A stretch of DNA of 64,000 nt from Microbacterium sp. 18062 (lineage in GTDB: Bacteria > Actinomycetota > Actinomycetes > Actinomycetales > Microbacteriaceae): contig NZ_CACSKB010000013.1 in the NCBI RefSeq assembly GCF_902706225.1, forward strand, positions 1 to 64,000, in the 5' to 3' direction. Under the pieces are notes generated by a model that saw only the letters and a list, made by a program, of their open reading frames with translations, made no database searches and was not told the origin of the DNA. This document shows positions 26,067-34,312 of the stretch, one piece after another. Position 1 is the first letter of the stretch; each line of letters begins with the position of its first letter. The position numbers and the translations under genes are program-made.

Positions 26067-26587
26067 CCCGGGGGTGGTGGCGCCGGAACGCCGTGGCGCT
26101 GTGCGCGCTCGCGGTCGTCGTGCCGGCCACGGCGGCGGCGCTCACGCTGCCGGCCTGGAACGATCGCCACGGCGCACTCCCGTCGGTGCCCGTGACGGCG
26201 GATGCCGGCGACCGCGTCGAGTTCTCGGGCGATCTCTGGGGGCCGGCGACGGCGGAATGGGCGCCGGCGACCGCCGACGGCATCGAGGCGCCGGACGGCG
26301 CGCGCGTGCTCGAGGTCACCGTCCCCGTCAGCCCGGACGACCCGCCGGCATCGTGCGCACCGCCGATCCTGCGCGAGGACGGGGGCGACGGACGGCAGTG
26401 GAACGACACCCGGCCGTTCTCGTCCTTCGGGCCGGGCGGCGCGACGTCATGCGACGCCGACGCCGACGCCCCCTACACGATCGTCGTCTCCTTCATCCTG
26501 CCGGACGACGCCGCCGGACCGTTCGTCGTCGACATCGCCCCGGCGGAGGAGCTTCCCCGCTTCCTCCGCCTCCCCGTCGCGCCCTGA
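26063..26587 (+). CDS. Membrane-anchored protein of unknown function
   Basis: 174 aa starting at GTG, overlapping the previous stop (GTGA). Residues WWRRNAVALCALAVVVPATAAALTL form an anchor. The outside part contains VEFSGDLWGPATAEWAPA, two Cys (about positions 100 and 126) that could form a disulfide, and VSFILPDDAAGPFVVDI. No family recognised. It is the last of three overlapping genes and is probably a partner of the other two at the cell surface. Confidence 0.72.
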   Translation: MTRGWWRRNAVALCALAVVVPATAAALTLPAWNDRHGALPSVPVTADAGDRVEFSGDLWGPATAEWAPATADGIEAPDGARVLEVTVPVSPDDPPASCAPPILREDGGDGRQWNDTRPFSSFGPGGATSCDADADAPYTIVVSFILPDDAAGPFVVDIAPAEELPRFLRLPVAP

Positions 26588-26808
26588 CGGCATGCTCGGC
26601 GTGCTCACCGGGGGCAGCGCGGCGAGCGTCGCCGTCTGTGGCAGTGTGAGCACACTCCGAATGAATACTGCCGACCTCGGCGCGCTGCCCCGCGGCCGCA
26701 CGGTCGTGTTCGTTTCGAGGCATCGGCGACGCTCGTGGAGACGTTTCCCTGGATGGATGGTCCGCACGCGGCCGCGCTACGCGCCTCTATCGCCGCGCAC
26801 GATCCCTC
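26588..26808. other. Gap with no intact gene
   Basis: No complete gene. On the plus strand a short open frame ending at the TGA at 26882 reads RFEASATLVETFPWMDGPHAAALRAS and continues to PTPDMSDV; it looks protein-like but has no start and no family I recognise, so it may be the 3' stump of a lost gene. Base composition starts to fall here. Confidence 0.3.
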
Positions 26809-27054
26809 TCACGACACCGCGGTGACCGCCGTACAGCTTCCGGCGTCGACGATCGCGCCGACGCCAGATATGTCGGATGTGTGAATCAACGACGCGACCC
26901 GGACGAAGTAGGGCGCGCGAGTGAGTGCTCGATGACTTCCGTGACGACCGTGGATCGAACGATGTCCCTTCGCAAAGTCGAAGGACACGTGCGAGTGGGG
27001 TGGCCCAATGCCGTACACGGCGCCGCGGCAGAGTGAGTGGTTTCCGGACCTGCG

Positions 27055-27396
27055 GGGAAGATGCGACGGATCCCAGTTGAGGCGAAATCCCAGCGCGATC
27101 ATCCACTCCCACACCTCCGGGCTGTACGCGATGTTGCCCGGGTATCCGTCGGGATACCACCCCTCCATGACGCAGTTCTCGATCACGAGCGAGACCCCGT
27201 GCTCGCGCGCGAAGTCGACCAGGGGGAGCGCGCGCTCGGCCTCCGCCATGTTCTCCGGGACGCTGCGACGCACATCCCGCCTGAGGAAGGTGCCGACGTA
27301 GGGCACTCCGAGCCGAGACGCCGAGACGATCGCGGCGCGGAGATGGCCACCGTGGGCGCGAGCCGTCTCGCGGTCGATGTCGCCCCCGCCCCGCAC
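27055..27396 (-). pseudogene. Sugar phosphate isomerase/epimerase remnant
   Basis: The frame reads RLGVPYVGTFLRRD, ENMAEAERALPLVDFAREHGVSLVIENCVMEGWYPDGYPGNIAYSPEVWEW and GFRLNWDPSHL, a good match to the middle of xylose-isomerase-like TIM-barrel sugar phosphate isomerase/epimerases, including the metal ligands E and D/H. After DPSHL the open frame continues to 26809 but no longer resembles the family, and the first 90 or so residues expected are absent. About one third of the gene is left. It marks the edge of the compositionally different region. Confidence 0.7.
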
Positions 27397-27408
27397 GCGT
27401 GGAACGGC

Positions 27409-27425
27409 TCAGCGCGGCGCGCTGA
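27409..27425. repeat. 17-bp perfect palindrome
   Basis: TCAGCGCG-G-CGCGCTGA is perfectly symmetric and lies between the isomerase remnant and the aldo/keto reductase stop. It may act as a stem-loop for either neighbour. No partner copy was seen that would make it an attachment site. Confidence 0.6.
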
Positions 27426-27469
27426 AGTTTACGTGCTGGGCGAGTGCGGCAGGATTGACCGCTCGATCG

Positions 27470-28471
27470 TCAGTGGCCCAGTCGGCCCTGAAGTGATAGC
27501 CCCTTCAGCCGCGTCACGGTTTCATCGTCGAGCGGTGGGGAGTTCAGCGCCGCGAGGTTGGCATGTAGTTGTGCGACAGAACTGACCCCGATGATCGCAC
27601 TCGCTATCGTCGGATCCCGCATCACCCATTGAAGAGCGAGCTGCGCTACAGTCTGACTCCGTTCGGCCGCAACGTCGGCCAGTGCTTGTACGTAAGCGAG
27701 ATACTCCTGAGTGAGAAAATCAGCAGTCAGGAAGACACTGGATTCGGCGCGTGCTCCACTCGGCACCCTTCCGGTCAGATAGCGGTCGGTGAGAAGCCCC
27801 TGCGCCAGAGGCGAGTAGACGATCCCGCTGATGCTGTTCTCACGGAGAGTTCTGTGAACCCCATTCGTTTCTGGATCGCGATGCAGCAGGGAGTACTTGT
27901 GCTGGTGCAGAACGAGTGGAACCCCCAGGGACGCGAGCAGTCTCGCGACCTCCGCCGTAGCCTCCGCCCCATAGTTGGAGATCCCGACGTATAGCGCCTT
28001 ACCACTCGTGACCGTGTGCGCGAGCGCAGCGACCGTCTCTTCCAGAGGCACATCCTTGTCAGGACTATGCGAATAGAAGATGTCGACATGATCGAGGTTC
28101 AGCCGCTTGAGGCTGTCATCTAGGGACTCCAGCAAGTGCTTGCGTGATCCACCCCGTCCGTATGGACCGTTCATGATCGGATTCCCGGCCTTCGTCGACA
28201 CGACGAGCAAGTTGCGATATGCGGCGAGATCCTCACTGATGACTCGACCCAGCACCTCTTCGGCCCAGCCATGCGGGGGCCCATACCGATTGGCGTTGTC
28301 GAAGTGCCAAACGCCCGCCTCGAACGCGGCGAGGATCAACTCACGTTGCGACTCAAACGAGCGGGTCCGGCCAAAATTCTGCCAGAGCCCCAGCGACAGC
28401 GGAGGGAGCATGAGCCCGCTACGACCCGCGCAACGAGACGGAAGGAAATCTGGTAACGCAGCGTCTGACAT
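27470..28471 (-). CDS. Aldo/keto reductase (YghZ-like)
   Basis: 333 aa TIM-barrel NADPH oxidoreductase. It shows HFDNANRYGPPHGWAEEVLG (catalytic D/Y region), VSTKAG with the catalytic Lys, DHVDIFYSHSPD with the catalytic His, and YSPLAQGLLTDRYL. This set resembles the L-glyceraldehyde-3-phosphate reductase/potassium-channel-beta-like group. The start at 28471 has GAGGAG 9 nt upstream. A LacI-type operator (28525-28542) sits in its leader. It is divergent from an MFS gene. The substrate is likely an aldehyde from the module A pathway; its identity is unknown. Confidence 0.88.
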   Translation of the reverse strand: MSDAALPDFLPSRCAGRSGLMLPPLSLGLWQNFGRTRSFESQRELILAAFEAGVWHFDNANRYGPPHGWAEEVLGRVISEDLAAYRNLLVVSTKAGNPIMNGPYGRGGSRKHLLESLDDSLKRLNLDHVDIFYSHSPDKDVPLEETVAALAHTVTSGKALYVGISNYGAEATAEVARLLASLGVPLVLHQHKYSLLHRDPETNGVHRTLRENSISGIVYSPLAQGLLTDRYLTGRVPSGARAESSVFLTADFLTQEYLAYVQALADVAAERSQTVAQLALQWVMRDPTIASAIIGVSSVAQLHANLAALNSPPLDDETVTRLKGLSLQGRLGH

Positions 28472-28524
28472 CCGCGACTCCTCAGTCGAAGGGGATTGCG
28501 CCGACAACGCGCTGGTCACGTGGC

Positions 28525-28542
28525 TGACGAATCGGTTTTTCA
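28525..28542. promoter_or_regulatory. Module A operator, copy 1
   Basis: TGACGAATCGGTTTTTCA fits the pattern TG-N3-AAYCGGTT-N3-CA shared with sites at 28685 and 39668. It is 54 bp upstream of the aldo/keto reductase start, in the divergent promoter region. Confidence 0.55.
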
Positions 28543-28684
28543 AAGGATACATATCGCGTGTTTCCAGCTGGTTTCACCTGGACCCATCAGCGAGCGAACT
28601 CCGCTGGCACCCTTCATCCCACCTCTGGCGACAGCGACAGCGACCCTTGACCGAAATAACCCGGAAACGCAACCTAGATAGGCT

Positions 28685-28702
28685 TGCAAAACCGGTTTGT
28701 CA
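28685..28702. promoter_or_regulatory. Module A operator, copy 2
   Basis: TGCAAAACCGGTTTGTCA contains a perfect AAACCGGTTT core with TG/CA flanks. It lies 33 bp before the MFS start. LacI-family sites typically have such CG-centred symmetric cores. Confidence 0.6.
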
Positions 28703-28734
28703 GGAGTGGTCTCAGATGCGCGGGAGGATAGAAC

Positions 28735-29967
28735 GTGGCGGCAATCTTTCGGTCATTGAAGGTTCCCGGCTATCGCGTGTACTTCTTCGGGGCCCTTGTC
28801 TCCAATGTCGGGTCTTGGATGGACCGCATCGCGCAGGATTGGCTGGTTCTAGCGATCCTCACCGACAACAACGCGTTCGCCGTCGGGATCACGATGGGTC
28901 TACAGTTCACTCCAGCGTTGGTTCTAAGCCCGCTCGCAGGCACCGTTGCCGATCGCTTCGACCGCAAGACCGTGCTGCTGATAACCCAGACCTTGATTGC
29001 GCTGTTCAGCCTCGTTCTCGGCGTCGTCACACTTCTTGGCGCCGCGAACCTTCCGCTCGTTTTCGCTTTCGCTTTCCTCTCTGGCGTCGTCTCCGCTTTC
29101 GACGCACCGGCGCGACAAGCAGTCATCGGTGAGTTGGTACCGTCGAGCCTGCTGTCCAACGCCGTCAATCTGAACTCGTCTTCCTTCAATGCGGCTCGTA
29201 TGGTCGGCCCCGCTGTTGCGGGTCTCCTCATCGCGCTCATCGGCCCAGGCTGGGTCTTCCTGATTAACGCCGCGATGTCGGTCGCGGTCATCATGGTGCT
29301 CGTCGGGCTCATCCGCACAGCCCGCACCGCTGGGACGAAAAGGACGGGCGCACGATCTGCAGACGTGCGCGGAGGCCTCCGGTACCTGCAAACACGACCC
29401 GACATCCTGGTGATCTTCGCGATGGTGTTTGTCGTAGGAGCGCTGGGGCTGAACTTTCCCGTCTATATCGCAGCGATGGCAAGGATCGAGTTCGGGGCTG
29501 GGTCGGCAGCCTACGGCCTGATGTCGTCGATGATCGCTCTCGGCTCGCTCGCGGGTGGGCTGACATCTGCTCGCAGAGACCGGCCACGATTGAGGGTAAT
29601 CACTGTGGCGGCCGCCTGCTTCGGCCTCAGCTTGGCCCTCGCAGCCGTCATGCCGAACATGGTCCTGTTCGGGGCCGCGCTGATCCCCGCCGGCTTCTTC
29701 TCTCTCACGATGCTCACGTCTGCCAATGCGTATGTACAGACGACCACCCCATCAGCTCTGAGAGGGAGAGTCATCTCCTTCTACATGGCGATCCTCATGG
29801 GTGGCAGTCCGATCGGATCACCGCTCATAGGGTATGTTGCAGAAGCGGCGAATCCTCGGGTCTCGATGTTGCTGGGAGTCACCGCAGGGCTGGCTGCCGC
29901 AGGAATTGCAGCGTCGTGGTACCTGATCGATCGCCATCGGAGAAGGTTAGCGGCTGGCCCCGCATGA
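28735..29967 (+). CDS. MFS transporter, DHA3/EntS-like
   Basis: 410 aa, 12 predicted TM segments. TVADRFDRKTVLL after TM2 and SAFDAPARQAVIGELVP in the central part place it with the enterobactin-exporter/TMEM-effector-like DHA3 group. It starts at GTG, with GGGAGG upstream. It shares a divergent, two-operator promoter region with the aldo/keto reductase. In a catabolic locus it might export a toxic intermediate or import the substrate; members of this group are usually exporters. Confidence 0.85.
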   Translation: MAAIFRSLKVPGYRVYFFGALVSNVGSWMDRIAQDWLVLAILTDNNAFAVGITMGLQFTPALVLSPLAGTVADRFDRKTVLLITQTLIALFSLVLGVVTLLGAANLPLVFAFAFLSGVVSAFDAPARQAVIGELVPSSLLSNAVNLNSSSFNAARMVGPAVAGLLIALIGPGWVFLINAAMSVAVIMVLVGLIRTARTAGTKRTGARSADVRGGLRYLQTRPDILVIFAMVFVVGALGLNFPVYIAAMARIEFGAGSAAYGLMSSMIALGSLAGGLTSARRDRPRLRVITVAAACFGLSLALAAVMPNMVLFGAALIPAGFFSLTMLTSANAYVQTTTPSALRGRVISFYMAILMGGSPIGSPLIGYVAEAANPRVSMLLGVTAGLAAAGIAASWYLIDRHRRRLAAGPA

Positions 29968-30544
29968 GAAACCGCGTCCTTGACCCTCTCGTTGACATGG
30001 ATTGAGCTGTCCGCCGGGTCAATGGGGAGAGATGCCCTTGGGAACGAAGCTGCTCTCACTCGTCAAGAAATCACCGGTCCCTTCTGCGCCCAAGCCCGGC
30101 TGCAAGTTGAACCCATCGAGATGCCGACAGCGGTGCCGATCGACTGCACCGACGGACACGCTGCAACCGGCTCGAGATTCCGGCCAGGTGTCATGTGCTG
30201 CGCTATCCGGTGCCACAGACCGCCCGAGCACCACTACGCGTCAATAACGCGCTGGCCATGCTGAGTGGTCGGGCCTGCCACGCCGATCGAGACATCCGCA
30301 CCACGCCAGAGGCGAACCTGGACGACGAGGAGGGAGATCCGCGCCGAGTTGACCTGGGAGGACGTCGTCGACATCGTTCGCGTGTTGCGCCGACGACAAG
30401 CGGATCCGCCTGGAGTGCATCAGGGCATCTGTCGCTCCGAACCGGCTGCATCAGGATCGCCAGCGCCGGGCCGAACGGTCCACAGCGGCACGATCTGCAC
30501 AACACTACGCGGCTGACTCTTCTCGCACCGCCCGATCAGGTTCG
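29968..30544. other. 577-bp gap without recognisable gene
   Basis: This lies between two converging genes. I see only short open frames on both strands with no recognisable protein and no plausible ribosome site plus start. No IS terminal repeats or tRNA were found. It may be decayed coding DNA. Confidence 0.5.
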
Positions 30545-31624
30545 TTACGTCTGCGCTTGTAGGCCCACAGCCGGCCCATCCAAGTGCCTGCGGCGGGCGG
30601 AGGGAGTGGTGAGCGAGGGCGGCGCGTAGCCGGCGTCGGCCGCGTTGATCGTGACGCCCGGGAGAACGATCGCGTCGATCGCGTCGAGCACATCGTCACC
30701 GAGAACCACGCTCGGAGCCTCTAGTTGGTCCCGCAGCTGTTCCATCGTGCGCGGACCAATGATCACGCTCGTGACCGCCGGGTGGCGGAGCACGAAGCCG
30801 AGCGCGAGCTCGACCATGCTGAGCCCCGCCGATTCGGCGATATCAGCGAGATCTTCTGCGGCTTCACGTTTGATTCTGTTCACCTCGAGTTCGGGGTCAT
30901 GCCGCCAGATATTGTGTTTCATCCGCGTCGAAGACGCTGGCACATCAACGCCGCGACGCCACCGTCCGGAAAGCCACCCTCCCGCCAGCGGACTCCACGT
31001 CAGCACGCCGATGCCGTATTGCTGCGTGACCGGCAGCACAGCGCGTTCGGCTCCTCGAGCGAGGATAGAATACGGCGGCTGCTCCGATACTGCTCGCACG
31101 TAGCCGCGGCGCTCGGCGAGATGCTGGGCTTCGACGAGTTCGTGCGCCTCGAACGTCGTTGTCCCGAAGTAGCGGATCTTGCCGGCACGAACCAGGTCGG
31201 AGAGCGCACCAAACGTCTCATCCATGTCGATGCTCGGATCCGGACGGTGTACCTGATAAAGGTCGATATAGTCAGTGCTCAAACGGCGCAGGCTGTCCTC
31301 GACAGCACGATAGATCCAGCGGCGTGAGTTGCCACCGTGATTGGGGTCGGACCCCATGCTCCCGTGAAACTTGGTGGCGAGCACGATGTCGTCTCGACGG
31401 CCTCCGAGCGCCGTACCGACGATCTCCTCCGACTCGCCCCGGGAGTATACGTCCGCCGTGTCGATCAGGTTTATCCCGCCATCGATCGCGGCATGGATCA
31501 TCCGTGTCGCTTCAACGTGGTCACCGTTGAAGTTCGCTCCGAAGTTCATCGCCCCCAGAGTGAGTGGGCTTACCTTCACACCTGTCCTGCCCAGAGTACG
31601 ATACCAATTGCTGCCGTCCGTCAT
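30545..31624 (-). CDS. Aldo/keto reductase
   Basis: 359 aa. NLIDTADVYSRGESEEIVG, VLATKFHG, DYIDLYQVHRPDPS and VLTWSPLAGGWLSGRW are typical aldo/keto reductase blocks with the D-Y-K-H catalytic set. NADPH is the expected cofactor. ATG at 31624 follows GAGAGG. It lies 127 bp behind the flavin monooxygenase in the same direction, so the two probably act in sequence, with the reductase removing an aldehyde or ketone released by the oxygenase. The C-terminal 30 residues are extra and basic. Confidence 0.88.
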   Translation of the reverse strand: MTDGSNWYRTLGRTGVKVSPLTLGAMNFGANFNGDHVEATRMIHAAIDGGINLIDTADVYSRGESEEIVGTALGGRRDDIVLATKFHGSMGSDPNHGGNSRRWIYRAVEDSLRRLSTDYIDLYQVHRPDPSIDMDETFGALSDLVRAGKIRYFGTTTFEAHELVEAQHLAERRGYVRAVSEQPPYSILARGAERAVLPVTQQYGIGVLTWSPLAGGWLSGRWRRGVDVPASSTRMKHNIWRHDPELEVNRIKREAAEDLADIAESAGLSMVELALGFVLRHPAVTSVIIGPRTMEQLRDQLEAPSVVLGDDVLDAIDAIVLPGVTINAADAGYAPPSLTTPSARRRHLDGPAVGLQAQT

Positions 31625-31751
31625 GATGGCCTCTCTCGTTAGATGTCGATTTCGCTCTGCACTTCGCTCATTCACAATCAGCATCCACACGGAGCCCGAT
31701 CGTCAGAGCGCCAGACACTCCCGTCGGCCCGATGCGATCGCATGCGCGCAA

Positions 31752-33134
31752 CTACGCGATAGGAGAAGCCGAGGCTTCACTCTTCGGGCGGAAAGCGCCC
31801 GCGACATGTCGATCAGGAAGGCGATCGCCATATCCCATCAACCGTGAGCGGAAAGTGGTACCTTGCGGTTCTACCCGCCGGCCACGGGCTTCCAGCGCTG
31901 GCAGCACGTTCTCGATGAATGTGCGACACGTGTGCAAGTCATAGACGAGATCGATCATCACTCCATCGAGGTTGTTCTCGTCCACGTACTCGATAATTCG
32001 GTCCGCGACCTCTTCGCCGGTTCCGGTGATGGTGGAGCCGGAGGGCGCCATGTAGGTACGAAGGATCTCCTCCACAGTGATCTCCGGCTCACCCGGCAAG
32101 GCAATGCACCTATCGACGCTCGACTGCCCTGTCTCGACTCGCAGCTTCTCGGGCGGGAGTTGCGTAAGGGGCAGTTTCGGGTCGAGCTTGAGAAGGTCAA
32201 TACCGGTGAGGGTACGGAATCCAGCTGCCGTCTGCTCCGGAGTGCGCCGGGAGGTCCAGCCAGAGAGATCCTCCGCCGCCTCTTCTGCAGAAGCTCCTGT
32301 GAAAACCCTAATGTCGCTGAAGAACTTGATGTCGCCAGGGTGACGCCCGAACGCAACTGCACGCTCTTGGATTGCGTGGATGCTGTTCGGGATGTGACCT
32401 TGGACGAAGACGGCCTCCGCGTAGCGCGCCGCGAAATCCATGCCTGCTTCGGAGTTTCCTGCCTGCACGAGGGCCGGCGTGCGTTGCGGTGAAGGATCGC
32501 CAGTGAGGTACCCGCTGGACTCATAGAAGCGCCCATTGTGTTCGATTCGGTGGAGTTTGTCACGATCCGCAAACACTCGGTTCACGCGGTCCTCCAGGAC
32601 CGCATCATCTTCCCAACAGCCCTCCCAGTATTTCATCGCCACCTCGAGGAACTCCGAGGCACGTTCGTACCGCTCGTCGTGCGGAATGGTGGACCCGTGA
32701 CCGTACAGTTGGGCGACAGAATCCTGCGCGGCTCCCGTCACCATGTTCCAGGCGAGTCGTCCACCAGTGATGTGGTCGAATGAAGTCAGTGTTCGTGCGA
32801 ACTTGGCCGGATGCTCAAGTCCGGTCGTCATAGTGGAGATGAACCCGAGTCGATCGGTCACCGCCGCCATCACGGGGATCACGGCGAGTGCATCCATACG
32901 CGGGACAGAGCCACCACCAGCTACACCGCTTCTCGAAATGCGCCCGTCCTCATCCGTGCCATATCCGAGGACATCAGCGAGGAAGACGAAGTCGAATCCG
33001 GCCTCATCCAAGAGCTTCGCCTTCTCGATCCAGTAGTCGATGTCGCGATATCGCAACGACTCGCTCTTGGAGTGAGCCCAATCTCCGCGAATTCCGAAGC
33101 GGTCAAAGACACCCAAGTAGATCCGATTGCTCAT
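31752..33134 (-). CDS. NtaA/SnaA/DszA-type LLM flavin monooxygenase
   Basis: 460 aa, bacterial luciferase-like barrel of the nitrilotriacetate/pristinamycin/dibenzothiophene-sulfone monooxygenase subgroup. Visible are DYWIEKAKLLDEAGFDFVFLADVLG, GRLAWNMVTGAAQDSVAQLYGHG, HDERYERASEFLEVAMKYWEGCW and PSPQRTPALVQAGNSEAGMDFAARYAEAVFV. Such enzymes use FMNH2 supplied by a partner reductase to split C-N or C-S bonds. No flavin reductase gene is next to it, so reduced FMN must come from elsewhere. It is divergent from the LacI regulator. It is a paralogue of the enzyme at 59.2-60.6 kb. Confidence 0.92.
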   Translation of the reverse strand: MSNRIYLGVFDRFGIRGDWAHSKSESLRYRDIDYWIEKAKLLDEAGFDFVFLADVLGYGTDEDGRISRSGVAGGGSVPRMDALAVIPVMAAVTDRLGFISTMTTGLEHPAKFARTLTSFDHITGGRLAWNMVTGAAQDSVAQLYGHGSTIPHDERYERASEFLEVAMKYWEGCWEDDAVLEDRVNRVFADRDKLHRIEHNGRFYESSGYLTGDPSPQRTPALVQAGNSEAGMDFAARYAEAVFVQGHIPNSIHAIQERAVAFGRHPGDIKFFSDIRVFTGASAEEAAEDLSGWTSRRTPEQTAAGFRTLTGIDLLKLDPKLPLTQLPPEKLRVETGQSSVDRCIALPGEPEITVEEILRTYMAPSGSTITGTGEEVADRIIEYVDENNLDGVMIDLVYDLHTCRTFIENVLPALEARGRRVEPQGTTFRSRLMGYGDRLPDRHVAGAFRPKSEASASPIA

Positions 33135-33211
33135 CTCGTTCTCTCAATCTGTTTCTTGTGGTTCGTTCGCATGTCTGGACTGGCGGACGTCAGCTGCACC
33201 GATGGAGGCAT

Positions 33212-34249
33212 ATGATTCACTACATGTCCGTTCGTGTGCCCACTGGGAGGTCGAGGGCAACCATCGCTGATGTGGCGCGAGCAGCCGGGGTCTCGAAGGG
33301 CGTCGCTTCGATGGCGCTGAACGGGAAGGGAAGGATGACCCCTGCGACGCGGGAGCGGGTCAGGAAAGTCGCGCGCGACCTCAAGTACGTTCCCGACATA
33401 CGAGCTCAGCGCCTTGTCGGAGGACGTTCCTACGCCATTGCAACGGTGTCGAGCATGCCGGCCGCGGTGCTCGCCAACGAGTCGCAGTACACAGTGATAC
33501 TGCAACTGGCAACGAGCTTGGCGCCCCTTCTGCTCGACAAGGGATACTCGCTGGTCGTCGCGCCGCCTATCTCTGAACCGCGATACTTCGACAGGATCGA
33601 CGTCGACGGAGTCATCATGACCGATCCGATCGACGACGACCCGATCCTGGAGAGGTTCATCGACCGAGGTGTCGCCGTCGTGACGATCGGAAAAGTGAAG
33701 ACTTCGGAGCCCGTCAGCTATCTGGACCGAGGCTACGCCGGCGCCGATGTCGCCGTCGAGCACCTTCGGTCCAAGGGCGCACGACGAATCGGGTTCATTC
33801 TGTCCGAGGAGCCGTTTGTGTCGACCATTGCGGCCGCTCGATACGCCAAAGAGCATGGCCGCGACGACGACCTTGAGATTCACATCGCGACCGCCTCGAT
33901 CGCCGGTGGCGGCGGAGCGGCAGGCGAGGCCTATGAACACTTGCAGAACTTGGCAGGTCGGCTCGATGCCATTTATGCCCCCATCGACTTGCTCGCCGCC
34001 GAGGCGACGTCGAAGATCATTTCGCTCGGGTTGGAGATTCCCGGCGATGTCATGGTCATGACCAATGCCAACAGCACCCGATCTCGGAACACCAAGCCAC
34101 CCTTGACTTCTCTGACCGTGGACAACCAAGAGCAGGCGCAACGGGTCGCCGAACTCATGTTCGAGCAGCTGGACAGTGATTCCAGTACGACATCCCATTC
34201 GAGTTTCCTCCCTCTCTCGGTCATCGAACGTCAATCAACGGCAAGGTGA
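33212..34249 (+). CDS. LacI-family regulator of module A
   Basis: 345 aa. HTH: RATIADVARAAGVSKGVASMALNGKGRMTPATRERVRKVARDLKYVPD, then a sugar-binding-protein-like domain (DGVIMTDPIDDDP, VEHLRSKGARRIGFI, LEIPGDVMVMTNANS). GGAGG is 3 nt before this ATG and 15 nt before a second in-frame ATG (33224), so the start is uncertain by four codons. It is divergent from the monooxygenase and lies inside the module. The three TG-N3-AAYCGGTT-N3-CA sites in promoters of the module fit a LacI protein and are probably its targets. Confidence 0.9.
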   Translation: MIHYMSVRVPTGRSRATIADVARAAGVSKGVASMALNGKGRMTPATRERVRKVARDLKYVPDIRAQRLVGGRSYAIATVSSMPAAVLANESQYTVILQLATSLAPLLLDKGYSLVVAPPISEPRYFDRIDVDGVIMTDPIDDDPILERFIDRGVAVVTIGKVKTSEPVSYLDRGYAGADVAVEHLRSKGARRIGFILSEEPFVSTIAAARYAKEHGRDDDLEIHIATASIAGGGGAAGEAYEHLQNLAGRLDAIYAPIDLLAAEATSKIISLGLEIPGDVMVMTNANSTRSRNTKPPLTSLTVDNQEQAQRVAELMFEQLDSDSSTTSHSSFLPLSVIERQSTAR

Positions 34250-34254
34250 CCGTC

Positions 34255-34296
34255 GTCGGCGGGAGCCTCGTCCCGTGTGCCATAGGTCCCGCCGAC
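34255..34296. terminator. Bidirectional terminator-like hairpin
   Basis: GTCGGCGGGA (34255-34264) and TCCCGCCGAC (34287-34296) form a perfect 10-bp stem with a 22-nt loop between the converging regulator and substrate-binding-protein genes. Confidence 0.7.
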
Positions 34297-34312
34297 AACT
34301 TGCCGTTTCTCG

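Noticed and set aside
27409..27425. Attachment site of an integrated element
   Set aside because: No second copy at the other seams, no integrase and no tRNA gene; it is only a short palindrome.
29968..30544. Recombinase or transposase remnant
   Set aside because: Short frames such as TWEDVVDIVRVLRRRQ suggest it only vaguely; no catalytic motif or terminal repeats.
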